Shown here: piece by piece, positions 43,250 to 55,049 of the stretch
Numbering within the stretch: position 1 is the stretch's first letter
Layout: the number at the start of each line of letters is the position of its first letter
Assembly: GCA_963716855.1 (NCBI GenBank)
Contig: CAVQUV010000014.1
Location: forward strand, 1-64,000
Direction: 5' to 3'
Length of the DNA stretch: 64,000 nt
Source of the DNA: JAGVSZ01 sp963716855
GTDB lineage: Bacteria; Pseudomonadota; Gammaproteobacteria; Burkholderiales; SG8-39
The notes under the pieces: generated by a model
Database searches by the model: none
What the model saw: the letters and a program-made list of their open reading frames with translations, nothing else
Told to the model about the DNA's origin: nothing
Program-made: the position numbers and the translations under genes

Positions 43250-44079
43250 CGCTGTCCTTCCACCGCGCCGAGCACGGCGAGAACGTCCCGCGTCGCCGCG
43301 ACATCGTGAACCCGCACGATTCTAGCGCCGCGCTGCACCGCGATCAGCGCCGCCGCGAGGCTCGATGCCAACCTTTCCTCCGGGCCGCGTCCGGTGATAC
43401 GGCCGAGGCTCGATTTGCGCGACCAGCCGGCGAGCACAGGCACGCCGAGCGCCGCAACCGTGTCCAGGCGGCGCAATAGCTCGAGATTGTGCTCGAGCGT
43501 CTTGCCGAAGCCGAAGCCCGGATCGATCGTGAGGCGATCCCGCGGGATTCCCGCGGCGACGCACGCCGCAACGCGCGCTGCGAGGAAGTCGCGCACCTCG
43601 GCGACCACGTCCGCATACACGGGGTCCGCCTGCATCGACTTCGGCTCGCCGCGCATGTGCATCAGACACACCGCCGCCTCGCTCGCGGCGACGGCTTCGA
43701 GCGCCCCGGGAGCGCCGAGCGCGGTGATGTCGTTGATCATCGACGCACCGTGCGCGATGGCCGCCCGCATCACCGCGGGCTTGGTCGTGTCGACGGAGAT
43801 CGGCAGTTCGAGCGCGTGCAGCCCGTCGAGGACGGGAAGCACGCGCGCCAGCTCTTCATCGAGCGACACCGCCTCGGATCCCGGCCGGCTCGACTCGCCG
43901 CCGACGTCGAGGAGATCGGCCCCCTCCTCCGCCAGCCGCCGGGCGTGTGCGATCGCGGCGGCGGTCGACGCATGCCGTCCGCCGTCGTAGAACGAATCGG
44001 GTGTGACGTTGACCACGCCCATGACGAGGGGGCGGTCGAGCGCGAGGCTGAAACGGCCGCAGTGCAGGATGTTCGCCAT
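43246..44079 (-). CDS. folP: Dihydropteroate synthase
   Basis: A 277-residue TIM-barrel enzyme joining p-aminobenzoate to dihydropterin pyrophosphate in folate synthesis; target of sulfonamides. The loops are complete: MGVVNVTPDSFYDGG, DVGGESSRPG, ISVDTTKP, CLMHMRGEPKSMQ and IDPGFGFGKTLEHN. ATG at 44079 with a GGGGGA ribosome-binding site; a terminator lies in the gap to ftsH. Confidence 0.97.
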   Translation of the reverse strand: MANILHCGRFSLALDRPLVMGVVNVTPDSFYDGGRHASTAAAIAHARRLAEEGADLLDVGGESSRPGSEAVSLDEELARVLPVLDGLHALELPISVDTTKPAVMRAAIAHGASMINDITALGAPGALEAVAASEAAVCLMHMRGEPKSMQADPVYADVVAEVRDFLAARVAACVAAGIPRDRLTIDPGFGFGKTLEHNLELLRRLDTVAALGVPVLAGWSRKSSLGRITGRGPEERLASSLAAALIAVQRGARIVRVHDVAATRDVLAVLGAVEGQR

Positions 44080-44088
44080 TTCCCCCTC

Positions 44089-44121
44089 AAAGAAAAAGCC
44101 CGCAGGCATGCGCCTGCGGGC
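44089..44121 (-). terminator. Intrinsic terminator after ftsH
   Basis: On the minus strand a perfect 10-bp stem, GCCCGCAGGC / GCCTGCGGGC with a 4-base loop, is followed by TTTTTCTTT. It lies 17 bases after the ftsH stop and just before the folP ribosome-binding site, so folP expression must involve read-through or its own promoter. Confidence 0.85.
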
Positions 44122-44138
44122 TCGCGTTTCCGCGCCGC

Positions 44139-46019
44139 TCAGGCCGCGGCGGCAGGTGCGGCCGCGCCCGGCGCGTCGGGCTTGGGCGGCTGCTGCGGCG
44201 GCTGGGCAGCTGGCTTCGGCGGCCGCGGCGGCAGCCCCGCCATGATGTCGTTGATCTGGTCGGCGTCGATCGTCTCGAACTCGAGCAGCGCCTTCGCCAT
44301 CGCCTCGACCTTGTCGCGGTTCTCCTCGAGCATGCGCCGCGCGAGCGAGTACTGCTCGTCGATGATCCGCCGGATCTCGGCGTCGACCTTCTGCATCGTC
44401 GTCTCGGACACGTTCTTGTGCGTCGTGATCGAGCGGCCGAGGAAGATCTCGCCCTCGTTCTCGCCGTACACCATCGGCCCGAGGACGTCGGACATGCCCC
44501 ACTGCGTGACCATGCGCCGCGCGATTTCGGTCGCACGCTCGAAGTCGTTCGACGCGCCGGTGGTCATCTGGTGCATGAACACCTCTTCGGCGATCCGCCC
44601 CCCGAAGAGCACCGCGATCATGTTGAGCAGCCGCTCGCGGTCCTGGCTGTAGCGGTCCTGCTCGGGCAGCTGCATCGTCACGCCGAGGGCGCGGCCGCGC
44701 GGGATGATCGTGACCTTGTGCACCGGGTCGGTCTTCGGGAGAAGCTTGGCGACCACCGCGTGGCCCGACTCGTGAAACGCGGTGTTGCGGCGCTCCTCCT
44801 CGGGCATCACCATCGAGCGGCGCGCGGCGCCCATGATGATCTTGTCCTTCGCGCTCTCGAAGTCGTCCATGTCGACCAGGCGCTTGTTGCCGCGCGCCGC
44901 GAACAGCGCCGCCTCGTTGACGAGGTTCGCGAGATCGGCGCCCGAGAAGCCGGGCGTGCCGCGCGCGAGGATGTCGGCCTTGACGTCGGGCGCGAGCGGA
45001 ACCTTGCGCATGTGCACGAGCAGGATCTGCTCGCGGCCGCGGATGTCGGGGAGCGGCACCACCACCTGGCGGTCGAAACGGCCCGGGCGCAGCAGCGCCG
45101 GGTCGAGCACGTCGGGCCGGTTGGTCGCGGCGATCACGATCACGCCGGTGGTGCCTTCGAAGCCGTCCATCTCGACCAGCAGCTGGTTCAGCGTCTGCTC
45201 GCGCTCGTCGTTGCCGCCGCCGAGCCCGGCGCCGCGCTGGCGGCCGACCGCGTCGATCTCGTCGATGAACACGATGCAGGGCGCGTGCTTCTTCGCCTGG
45301 TCGAACATGTCGCGCACGCGCGCCGCGCCGACGCCCACGAACATCTCCACGAAGTCGGAGCCCGAGATCGAGAAGAACGGCACCTTTGCCTCGCCCGCGA
45401 TCGCGCGCGCGAGCAGCGTCTTGCCGGTGCCGGGCGAGCCGACCATGAGCACGCCCTTCGGGATGCGCCCGCCGAGCTTCTGGAACTTGGACGGGTCGCG
45501 CAGGAAGTCGACCAGCTCCGCGACGTCTTCCTTCGCCTCGTCGCAGCCCGCGACGTCGGCGAAGGTCACGTTGTTGTTCGACTCGTCGAGCATGCGCGCG
45601 CGCGACTTGCCGAAGCTGAACGCCCCGCCGCGCCCGCCGCCCTGCATCTGGCGCATGAAGAACACCCACACGCCGATGAGCAGCAGCATCGGGAACCAGG
45701 AGATGAAGATCTGCATCAGGAACGACTGCTCTTCCTCCGGCTTCGCCTCGACCTTCACCCCGTACTTGAGGAGGTCGTTGATCAGCCAGATGTCGCCGGG
45801 CGAGTACGTGGTGACGCGCTTGTCCTCGGTCGTGACCGCCTTGAGCATGCGGCCCTCGATCTGGACGCTCTTGATCTTGCCCGCGCGGACCTCGTCCACG
45901 AACGTCGAGTAGGGGATCGGCGCCTGGGCGGTGCCGCGCGTGTTGAACTGGTTGAAGACCGTCATCAGCACCAGGCCGATGACGAGCCAGATCACCAGGT
46001 TCTTGATCAGGTTGTTCAA
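44139..46019 (-). CDS. ftsH: ATP-dependent zinc metalloprotease FtsH
   Basis: A 626-residue membrane-bound AAA+ protease that degrades misassembled membrane proteins and regulatory factors. Two N-terminal membrane helices flank a periplasmic domain (residues 5-25 and about 100-120); Walker A is GSPGTGKT, the second region of homology follows, and the zinc motif HESGH is near residue 415. The C-terminal tail is rich in Pro, Ala and Gln. ATG at 46019 gives MNNLIKNLVIWL. Order rlmE-ftsH-folP-glmM is conserved. Confidence 0.98.
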   Translation of the reverse strand: MNNLIKNLVIWLVIGLVLMTVFNQFNTRGTAQAPIPYSTFVDEVRAGKIKSVQIEGRMLKAVTTEDKRVTTYSPGDIWLINDLLKYGVKVEAKPEEEQSFLMQIFISWFPMLLLIGVWVFFMRQMQGGGRGGAFSFGKSRARMLDESNNNVTFADVAGCDEAKEDVAELVDFLRDPSKFQKLGGRIPKGVLMVGSPGTGKTLLARAIAGEAKVPFFSISGSDFVEMFVGVGAARVRDMFDQAKKHAPCIVFIDEIDAVGRQRGAGLGGGNDEREQTLNQLLVEMDGFEGTTGVIVIAATNRPDVLDPALLRPGRFDRQVVVPLPDIRGREQILLVHMRKVPLAPDVKADILARGTPGFSGADLANLVNEAALFAARGNKRLVDMDDFESAKDKIIMGAARRSMVMPEEERRNTAFHESGHAVVAKLLPKTDPVHKVTIIPRGRALGVTMQLPEQDRYSQDRERLLNMIAVLFGGRIAEEVFMHQMTTGASNDFERATEIARRMVTQWGMSDVLGPMVYGENEGEIFLGRSITTHKNVSETTMQKVDAEIRRIIDEQYSLARRMLEENRDKVEAMAKALLEFETIDADQINDIMAGLPPRPPKPAAQPPQQPPKPDAPGAAAPAAAA

Positions 46020-46078
46020 GTGAACTCCTTTAACTCAGCCGTGGCCCCGAAGCTTCCTTCAGGACTCGGATTGACGAG

Positions 46079-46086
46079 CGATTCTA
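46079..46086 (-). promoter_or_regulatory. Putative -10 element (TAGAATCG) before ftsH
   Basis: The minus strand reads TAGAATCG 60 bases upstream of the ftsH ATG, the same word as before azlC, metY and yhbY. No convincing -35 hexamer. The surrounding 190-base gap between rlmE and ftsH holds no gene. Confidence 0.45.
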
Positions 46087-46212
46087 CGCTCAAATGGGGA
46101 CGCCGGACGCAACGAAAAGCCCCGCAGAAACCGCAACATGCCTCGAAAAAAGCCTTCAGGCTCAGGGGGTGCAAGCGAGAAGAGTGTTGTGTCCCCATTG
46201 TTCAACTCGCCT

Positions 46213-46827
46213 CTATCGCCGGCGGGCCCGCAAGTACATCTCGCTCGACTGGTTCCGCGATGCGTCGGGCTTGCGCGACGCGACGGTGGCGAACTCGCGC
46301 CGCATCTGCGCCAGCAGCTCCGGAAAACCGGCGCCCTGGAAACCCTTCATTACCAGCGTGCCGCCCGAGCCGAGGTGCTCGAGCGCGAACGCGACCGCAA
46401 GTTCGCAAAGCGCCAGGCTGCGCGCCTGGTCCGTCGCGGCGATCCCCGAAAGATTCGGCGCCATATCGGACAAGACTACGTCGACCGCGGCGCCCGCGAG
46501 CTCGCGCTCGAGGGCCGCGAGTCCCGCCCCGGTCGTGAAGTCGCCCCGAATGAACGCGACCCCCGGGAGCGGCGCCATCTCCAACACGTCGAGCGCGATC
46601 ACCCGGCCGCCGGGTCCGACCTTCTCCGCCGCAATCTGCGACCAGCCGCCCGGCGCCGCCCCGAGATCCACGACCACCTGGCCGCGCGCGAACAGCCTGT
46701 CGCGCGCCTCGATCTCGAGCAGCTTGAACGCGGCACGCGAGCGGTAGCCGAGCGCCTGGGCGCGGTGCACATACGGGTCGTTCACGTGGCGCTTGAGCCA
46801 CGCCTGACTGGACTTGCTTCGGGCCAT
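46213..46827 (-). CDS. rlmE: 23S rRNA (uridine-2'-O-)-methyltransferase RlmE
   Basis: A 204-residue SAM-dependent methyltransferase (FtsJ) that modifies U2552 of 23S rRNA. The SAM motif is DLGAAPGGWSQ; the K-D-K-E catalytic set appears as KRHVNDPYV, LSDMAPNLSG, VMKGFQG and SSEMYL. ATG at 46827; it diverges from yhbY, a usual pairing. Confidence 0.96.
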   Translation of the reverse strand: MARSKSSQAWLKRHVNDPYVHRAQALGYRSRAAFKLLEIEARDRLFARGQVVVDLGAAPGGWSQIAAEKVGPGGRVIALDVLEMAPLPGVAFIRGDFTTGAGLAALERELAGAAVDVVLSDMAPNLSGIAATDQARSLALCELAVAFALEHLGSGGTLVMKGFQGAGFPELLAQMRREFATVASRKPDASRNQSSEMYLRARRR

Positions 46828-46841
46828 CTGCGGTTGCCGGC

Positions 46842-46849
46842 TAGAATCG
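46842..46849 (+). promoter_or_regulatory. Putative -10 element (TAGAATCG) before yhbY
   Basis: TAGAATCG 22 bases before the yhbY start, the same distance as before metY. No clear -35. Confidence 0.45.
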
Positions 46850-46870
46850 GGGCGAAAAGGAGAAAATCAA

Positions 46871-47251
46871 TTGCCAAAAGAGCTTACGCCGGCCGAGCGG
46901 CAGTCGCTGCGAGGTCGGGCGCACCGGCTCAAGCCGGTGGTCCTGGTCGGTGAGGCCGGACTCACCGACTCCGTCGTCCGCGAGATCGAGCGCGCGCTCG
47001 CCACGCACGAGCTGATCAAGATCCGGGTCATGGGCACGACACGCGATGCCCGGGACGCGCTGCTCGGCGAAGTGTGTGCGGCCACCGCCAGCGCCCCGGT
47101 CCAGCACATCGGAAAGGTGCTGGTCGTCTATCGCGAAAGACCGCCGGAGGCCGCGGAAAAGGCGCCGGCTCCGAAGCGCCGGCGCCCGGCGCGCGCCAAG
47201 CCGTCCGGCCCGCGCCGAACGCCGCGCCGGGCGAAGATCCGGTCGCGGTAG
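46871..47251 (+). CDS. yhbY: CRM-domain RNA-binding protein YhbY
   Basis: A 126-residue ribosome-associated RNA-binding protein with a CRM domain in residues 1-96; GxxG-like loop and basic faces are seen in GRAHRLKPVVLVGEAGLTDS and LIKIRVMG. It acts in large-subunit assembly. The start is TTG at 46871, with AAGGAG 9 bases upstream, giving PKELTPAERQSLRG as in the family. A C-terminal tail of about 30 residues is Pro, Lys and Arg rich. Confidence 0.93.
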   Translation: MPKELTPAERQSLRGRAHRLKPVVLVGEAGLTDSVVREIERALATHELIKIRVMGTTRDARDALLGEVCAATASAPVQHIGKVLVVYRERPPEAAEKAPAPKRRRPARAKPSGPRRTPRRAKIRSR

Positions 47252-47302
47252 TCCTCACGCCACGAGGGGGCACGGCCCTCTCGTGCTCCCCGATTCCAGC
47301 AA

Positions 47303-47326
47303 GAATCGCCGCAAAAGCGGCGATTC
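47303..47326. repeat. Hairpin between yhbY and greA
   Basis: A perfect 10-bp stem, GAATCGCCGC / GCGGCGATTC with loop AAAA, sits between the converging stops of yhbY and greA. T runs are weak on both sides; it may act as a poor bidirectional terminator. A second stem (CACGAGGG..CCCTCTCGTG-like) lies just left of it. Confidence 0.6.
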
Positions 47327-47345
47327 TCTCGCCCGAAGCCCGCGG

Positions 47346-47822
47346 TCAGTCGTACTTCACATCGACGATCTCGAAGGCGCGGATGCCCCCGGGCGTCTGA
47401 ACCTCGACCGCGTCGCCCGGGTACTTCCCGATCAGCGCGCGGCCGATCGGGGAGGTGATCGAGATCTTGCGCTGCTTGATGTCGGCCTCGTCCTCGCCGA
47501 CGATCTGGTAGCTGACCGCGTCCCCCGAGTCCGCATCCTCGAGGCCGACCGTCGCGCCGAACACGCAGCGTCCGTCGGCGTCGATCAGCTTCGGGTCGAT
47601 CACCTGCGCGTTGGCGAGCTTGCCCTCCACCTCTGCGATGCGGCCCTCGATGAAGCTCTGCCGCTCCTTGGCGGCCGCGTACTCCGCGTTCTCGGACAGA
47701 TCGCCGTGCGACCGCGCCTCCGCGATCGCCTGGATGATTGCCGGGCGATCGACCGTCTTGAGCCTTTGCAGCTCGGACTTCAACAACGCCGCGCCGTGAA
47801 CGGTCAGTGGGACCTTGCTCAT
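47346..47822 (-). CDS. greA: Transcription elongation factor GreA
   Basis: A 158-residue Gre factor rescuing backtracked RNA polymerase. The coiled-coil (PLTVHGAALLKSELQRLKTV) with acidic tip DLSENAEYAAAKERQSFIEG is of GreA type, and the C-terminal domain includes SPIGRALIGKYPGDAVEVQT. It follows carB by 79 bases as in carA-carB-greA operons. Confidence 0.97.
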   Translation of the reverse strand: MSKVPLTVHGAALLKSELQRLKTVDRPAIIQAIAEARSHGDLSENAEYAAAKERQSFIEGRIAEVEGKLANAQVIDPKLIDADGRCVFGATVGLEDADSGDAVSYQIVGEDEADIKQRKISITSPIGRALIGKYPGDAVEVQTPGGIRAFEIVDVKYD

Positions 47823-47901
47823 TTTCGGGATCCAAAAGACGCGCCCCGGCGGGGCGCCGGGGCGGGGTCAGCGGCCCCGTCGTCGGGCCGCGAGGAGAAT
47901 G

Positions 47902-51106
<3,205 letters not shown>

Positions 51107-51114
<8 letters not shown>

Positions 51115-52246
51115 GACGCCCTTCCATCAGCTTCACAAAGCGGTCGAACAGGTAGCCGACGTCGTGCGGCCCGGGGCTCGCTTCGGGATGGCCCTGGAAG
51201 CAGAACGCCGGCCGGTCGGTGCGGGCGAGTCCCTGCAGGCTGCCGTCGAAGAGCGACACGTGGGTCGGCCGCAGGGTCGGCGGGAGCGTCGCGGGATCCA
51301 CCGCGAACCCGTGGTTCTGGCTCGTGATGACCACCTGGCCGGTGTCGAGGTCTTTCACCGGATGGTTCGCGCCGTGATGGCCGAACTTCATCTTCAAGGT
51401 CCGGGCGCCGGACGCGAGACCCATCAGCTGATGGCCCAGGCAGATCCCGAAGACGGGAATGCGCGTCGTGTCGAGGATCCGGCCGATCGCTTCGATCGCG
51501 TACTCGCAGGGCTCCGGGTCGCCCGGACCATTCGACAGGAAGACGCCGTCGGGCTTCGCCGCCAGCAGCTCCGCAGCCGGGGTTTGCGCCGGGTAAACGG
51601 TGACCGCGCACTCGCGGTCGACGAGCATCCGCAGGATATTGCGCTTCACGCCGTAGTCGTAGGCGGCGATGCGGAAGCGTGGCCGCCGCGGCTTGGAAAA
51701 CCCCTTGCCGAGCTGCCACGAGCCCTCGGTCCACTCGTACGGGCGCTTTGCGGTGACGACCTTGGCGAGGTCCATCCCGGCGAGCCCCGGAAACGCGCAC
51801 GCTTTCGCGAGCGCTTCCTCGGTCGCGACGCGCCCGGCCATGATGCAACCGCTCTGCGCTCCCTTCTCGCGCAGGATGCGCGTGAGCCGCCGCGTATCGA
51901 TGCCGGCGATCGCGATCACGCCATGCGACTGCAGGAATTCCGGCAGGGGCCGCTGCGCCCGCCAGCTCGACGCGCGCAACGACAGGTCGCGCACGACCAG
52001 CCCGGCGGCGTAAGGCCGCGAGGACTCGTCGTCCTCGTCGTTCACGCCGGTGTTGCCGATGTGCGGATAGGTGAGCGTGACGATCTGCTCGCAGTACGAG
52101 GGATCGGTCAGGATCTCCTGGTAGCCCGTGATCGCGGTGTTGAACACCACTTCGCCGACGGTGACGCCCGCGGCGCCGATGGAGTGCCCGGAGAAAAGCG
52201 ATCCGTCGGCAAGCGCGAGCAGGGCAGGCGACGGCGCGACGGACAC
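51107..52246 (-). CDS. carA: Carbamoyl phosphate synthase small subunit
   Basis: A 379-residue glutaminase subunit feeding ammonia to CarB. The class I amidotransferase triad is visible: nucleophile Cys in FGICLGHQLMGLASGA (near residue 267) and His/Glu in QGHPEASPGPHD. The N-terminal LADGSLFSGHSIGAAGVTVG and GNTGVNDEDDES segments are typical. ATG at 52246. Confidence 0.98.
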
Positions 52247-52316
52247 TGCTGGATTCGACCTCTGCGCGACGACGGCGCGGACACGACGTCCGCGTCCGTC
52301 CGGTTCGATTGGGCGG

Positions 52317-52324
52317 CGATTATA
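52317..52324 (-). promoter_or_regulatory. Promoter -10 of carAB (TATAATCG)
   Basis: A consensus TATAAT followed by CG on the minus strand, about 70 bases before the carA ATG. No good -35 at 16-18 bases. The leader contains a 7-bp stem CGCGGAC / GTCCGCG (around 52290). Confidence 0.6.
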
Positions 52325-52348
52325 CCGCAGCGCAGCAGACGCGCGGGC

Positions 52349-53230
52349 TCAATCCGCTCGCGCCGGCGCCGGGGCCACTCGCTGCGCGCTCCATGGATGC
52401 TCGCGCTGGCCGCGCGCGGGATCGGAGACCACCACCGTGCCGCGCACCGCGTCGCCGGTGACCCGGCCACGGAAGGAATAGCGGACGGGATTCTGTGTCG
52501 AACCCACCTCGAGCAGGAACGCGAGCGCGTCCCCTCGGAGCGTCGGTGCCCGCAGCCGGGTCGAGCGTCCGGCGATCGACGTCGCCTGACCGGTAAGCAC
52601 CTGAAACTTCTGCTCGAAGTCGACCTCGAGCGCGGCGGTCCCCGCGCCGGACGGGATCGTGCCCTGCCACCGCCCCGCGACCGTTGCCGGCACGTGCCAC
52701 AGATAGATGTAGCTGACGCCGACCAGTCCGACTTTCTTCTCCGGCACCGACAGCACCTCGCGGTCGTCGGGCAGCCAGTCGCCCATGTGGTAGTCGTGCG
52801 CCACGACGCGCGTCCCGGGAGGCAGCGAGAGAATCCTCGGCCGAAGTTTGAGGTTCATCTCCGGCAACAGGTACGTGGTCACGACGGTCGCGCCTGCGAG
52901 ATCGGTCTCGAACAGGTTCTGCTCGCGGAAGGTCGCGCGCGCGGCAACGCCCTCGCGCTGTGCGGACTCGTTGGCGTGGCCGAGGAGGTGACGGTCGAGA
53001 TCCACGCCGAGCGCACGCGCGCCGCGCTTCGCCGCGGTGATCACGACGCGGCCGTCGCCGGACCCGAGGTCGATCAGAAAATCGGCTGGCCCGACGTTCG
53101 CCATCCGCAGCATGGTGTCGACGACGACCTGAGGGGTCGGCACGTAGACGACGTCCCCGACACCCTGCTGGGCGCGGGCCGCGCCGACGGACGCGAGCGC
53201 GGCGAGCAGGACGAGGAGCCAGCGCCGCAC
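52349..53230 (-). CDS. Exported SAM-methyltransferase-fold protein
   Basis: A 293-residue protein with a clear Sec signal peptide (MRRWLLVLLAALASVGAARAQ) followed by a class I SAM-methyltransferase Rossmann core: FLIDLGSGDGRVVITAAKRG then ALGVDLDRHLLGHA, and TVVTTYLLPEMNLKLRP. Residues from about 170 on form an extra beta-rich domain. GTG at 53230 has GGAG 6 bases upstream; GTG at 53242 is an alternative. It directly follows dapB. A SAM-binding fold behind a signal peptide is odd, since SAM is not known to be free in the periplasm; substrate and location are open. Confidence 0.8.
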   Translation of the reverse strand: MRRWLLVLLAALASVGAARAQQGVGDVVYVPTPQVVVDTMLRMANVGPADFLIDLGSGDGRVVITAAKRGARALGVDLDRHLLGHANESAQREGVAARATFREQNLFETDLAGATVVTTYLLPEMNLKLRPRILSLPPGTRVVAHDYHMGDWLPDDREVLSVPEKKVGLVGVSYIYLWHVPATVAGRWQGTIPSGAGTAALEVDFEQKFQVLTGQATSIAGRSTRLRAPTLRGDALAFLLEVGSTQNPVRYSFRGRVTGDAVRGTVVVSDPARGQREHPWSAQRVAPAPARAD

Positions 53231-53241
53231 CGCGCGCTCCA

Positions 53242-54039
53242 CTACTTCAGCCCGAGCACGTCGAACATGTCGTAGAGGCCCGGACCCCGGTCGCCGAGCC
53301 AGCGCGCCGCCCGCAGCGCGCCCATGGCGTAGGTCATGCGGCTGCCCGACTTGACGGCCACCTCGACCCGCTCGCCCTCGCCGGCAAAGATCACCGTGTG
53401 CTCGCCGACGATGTCTCCGCCGCGAATGGCGTGAAAGGCGATCGCGCCCGGGTCCCGCTCGCCGGTGATGCCTTCGCGACCGTAGACCGCGCACGACTTC
53501 AGGTCGCGCCCGAGGGCGCCCGCGACCACCTCGCCCAGCCGGAGCGCGGTGCCCGATGGCGCATCCACCTTGTGGCGGTGGTGTGCTTCGACGATCTCCA
53601 CGTCGTAGCCGTCCCCGAGGATCCGCGCCGCGATCTCCGCGAGCTTGAAAGTGACGTTCACCCCCACCGCGAAGTTGGGCGCGAGCGCGATCGGGATGCG
53701 CTGCGCAGCGGCGACGATCTCCGCCTTCTGCGCGGGAGTGAAGCCGGTCGTCCCGATCACCGCCCGCTTCCCCGCGGCGACGCAGGCTGCCACGTGCGCC
53801 GCCGTCGCCTCCGGCCGCGTGAAGTCGATGATGCAGTCGGCCGCGCCGACCGCGGCGGCGACGTCCGCGCCGATCTTCACGCCGCAGGGCATGCCGAGCG
53901 CCTCGCCCGCGTCCTTGCCGATCAGCGGGTGGCCAGCCGCCTCGAACGCCGCGCCGAGTTGGAGGTCGCTCGAGCGCAGGATCCCTTCGATGAGCGTTCG
54001 CCCCATGCGCCCCGCGGCGCCCGCGACCGCGATCCTCAT
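53242..54039 (-). CDS. dapB: 4-hydroxy-tetrahydrodipicolinate reductase
   Basis: A 265-residue NAD(P)H-dependent reductase of the diaminopimelate/lysine pathway. The dinucleotide motif GAAGRMGRTLI, then VIGTTGF, APNFAVGVN, the catalytic EAHHRHKVDAPSGTAL and the C-terminal dimerisation part are present. ATG at 54039 overlaps the bamE stop by 4 bases. Confidence 0.97.
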   Translation of the reverse strand: MRIAVAGAAGRMGRTLIEGILRSSDLQLGAAFEAAGHPLIGKDAGEALGMPCGVKIGADVAAAVGAADCIIDFTRPEATAAHVAACVAAGKRAVIGTTGFTPAQKAEIVAAAQRIPIALAPNFAVGVNVTFKLAEIAARILGDGYDVEIVEAHHRHKVDAPSGTALRLGEVVAGALGRDLKSCAVYGREGITGERDPGAIAFHAIRGGDIVGEHTVIFAGEGERVEVAVKSGSRMTYAMGALRAARWLGDRGPGLYDMFDVLGLK

Positions 54040-54485
54040 TGCTTCTGCTCCGCCGTCGCGTCGGGCGCCGTCGCGTCGGGCGCCGTCGCGTCGGGCGCCG
54101 TTGCGCTGGGCGCCGTCGCGCCGGGCGCCGTCGCGCCGGGACTTGCCTCCGTTGCCAACCCGGTGGTCACGTCGCCCTCGACCCGGACGAGGCGATCGTT
54201 CTCGAAGAACACCGAGAGCCGGCGCTCCTCGACCTCGCGGCTGTCCGCGCGCCGACGCCGGTAGACGTAGTCCCAGCGATTGTCGTGGAAGATGTCGACG
54301 AGGAGCGGCGTACCGAGCACGAACCGCACCTGGTCGCGCGTCATGCCGGCCTGCAGCTTCGACACCGCCTCCTGGCTCAGGTAATTGCCCTGCTGGATCT
54401 CGATCGTGTAGACGGAGAGCGCGCGCAGCGGATTGCAGGCGGCCAGGAAGGGCGGCAGGAAAAGCACGAGGAGGATCGTGCGCAT
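54036..54485 (-). CDS. bamE: Outer membrane assembly lipoprotein BamE
   Basis: A 149-residue lipoprotein of the BAM complex (SmpA/OmlA domain). Signal peptide RTILLVLFLPPFLAAC ends in lipobox LAAC, giving the lipidated Cys. The fold signature is LQAGMTRDQVRFVLGTPLLV followed by WDYVYR. The C-terminal 30 residues are a low-complexity tail of TAPDA-type pentapeptides encoded by a 15-bp tandem repeat. ATG at 54485 is preferred; an upstream in-frame ATG at 54512 would give a long n-region. Confidence 0.93.
   Translation of the reverse strand: MRTILLVLFLPPFLAACNPLRALSVYTIEIQQGNYLSQEAVSKLQAGMTRDQVRFVLGTPLLVDIFHDNRWDYVYRRRRADSREVEERRLSVFFENDRLVRVEGDVTTGLATEASPGATAPGATAPSATAPDATAPDATAPDATAEQKQ
54055..54144. 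repeat. 15-bp tandem repeat inside bamE
   Basis: Six head-to-tail units of the 15-base word GTCGCGTCGGGCGCC: three identical (54055-54099), then three variants with one or two changes. It encodes the repeated Thr-Ala-Pro-(Asp/Ser/Gly)-Ala pentapeptide at the BamE C-terminus. Unit length is a multiple of three, so copy changes keep the frame. Confidence 0.9.
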
Positions 54486-54525
54486 CGGGGATCGCGAACC
54501 GGTTCTCGACATGTTGCAAAGCCGC

Positions 54526-54531
54526 TATGAT
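54526..54531 (+). promoter_or_regulatory. Putative -10 of fur
   Basis: TATGAT 31 bases before the fur ATG in the 76-base gap between divergent bamE and fur. A TTCTCG 17 bases upstream is a poor -35. Confidence 0.5.
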
Positions 54532-54561
54532 AGTCGAACGCCCTCCGCGGCCGTCCCACTG

Positions 54562-54987
54562 ATGTCCAACGCCCACGACCTGAAGACGATCGGCCTCAAG
54601 GCAACCACTCCGCGACTGCGCATCCTCGAGCTGTTCGAGAAGAGCGCGGTCCGGCATCTCTCGGCCGAGGATGTCTACCGGCTGCTGATGACCGACGGGC
54701 TCGACGTCGGCCTGGCAACCGTCTATCGCGTGCTGACGCAGTTCGAGCAGGCCGGGCTCCTGAAGCGCCATCACTTCGAGTCGGGCAAGGCGGTGTTCGA
54801 GCTCAATGACTCGAGCCACCACGATCACCTCGTCTGCCTGCAGTGCGGCCGGGTCGAGGAGTTCTACGACGCGGAAATCGAGAAGCGCCAGGGTCGGATT
54901 GCGAAGGAGCGCGGCTTCGCGATCCGCGACCATTCGCTCGCGCTGTACGCCGACTGCACCAAGCCCGCCTGTCCGAACAAGAAGTGA
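54562..54987 (+). CDS. fur: Ferric uptake regulator Fur
   Basis: A 141-residue metal-dependent repressor of iron uptake genes. Winged helix in the N-terminal 80 residues (KATTPRLRILELFEK; DVGLATVYRVLTQFEQAGLL), metal site HHDH at 86-89, Cys92 and Cys95 in CLQC, and a second pair Cys132 and Cys137 near the end. The ATG at 54562 gives MSNAHDLKTIGLK, the usual start; the longer frame overlaps bamE. Confidence 0.97.
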   Translation: MSNAHDLKTIGLKATTPRLRILELFEKSAVRHLSAEDVYRLLMTDGLDVGLATVYRVLTQFEQAGLLKRHHFESGKAVFELNDSSHHDHLVCLQCGRVEEFYDAEIEKRQGRIAKERGFAIRDHSLALYADCTKPACPNKK

Positions 54988-55049
54988 TTCGAGCGTCGCA
55001 GCGCGGACTCGTCACGTTCCGGGCGACGCGCGGCCGCCCGTAGCGCGGA

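Noticed and set aside
47303..47326. Intrinsic terminator for greA or yhbY
   Set aside because: Stem is perfect but there is no T run on either side; recorded as a hairpin only.
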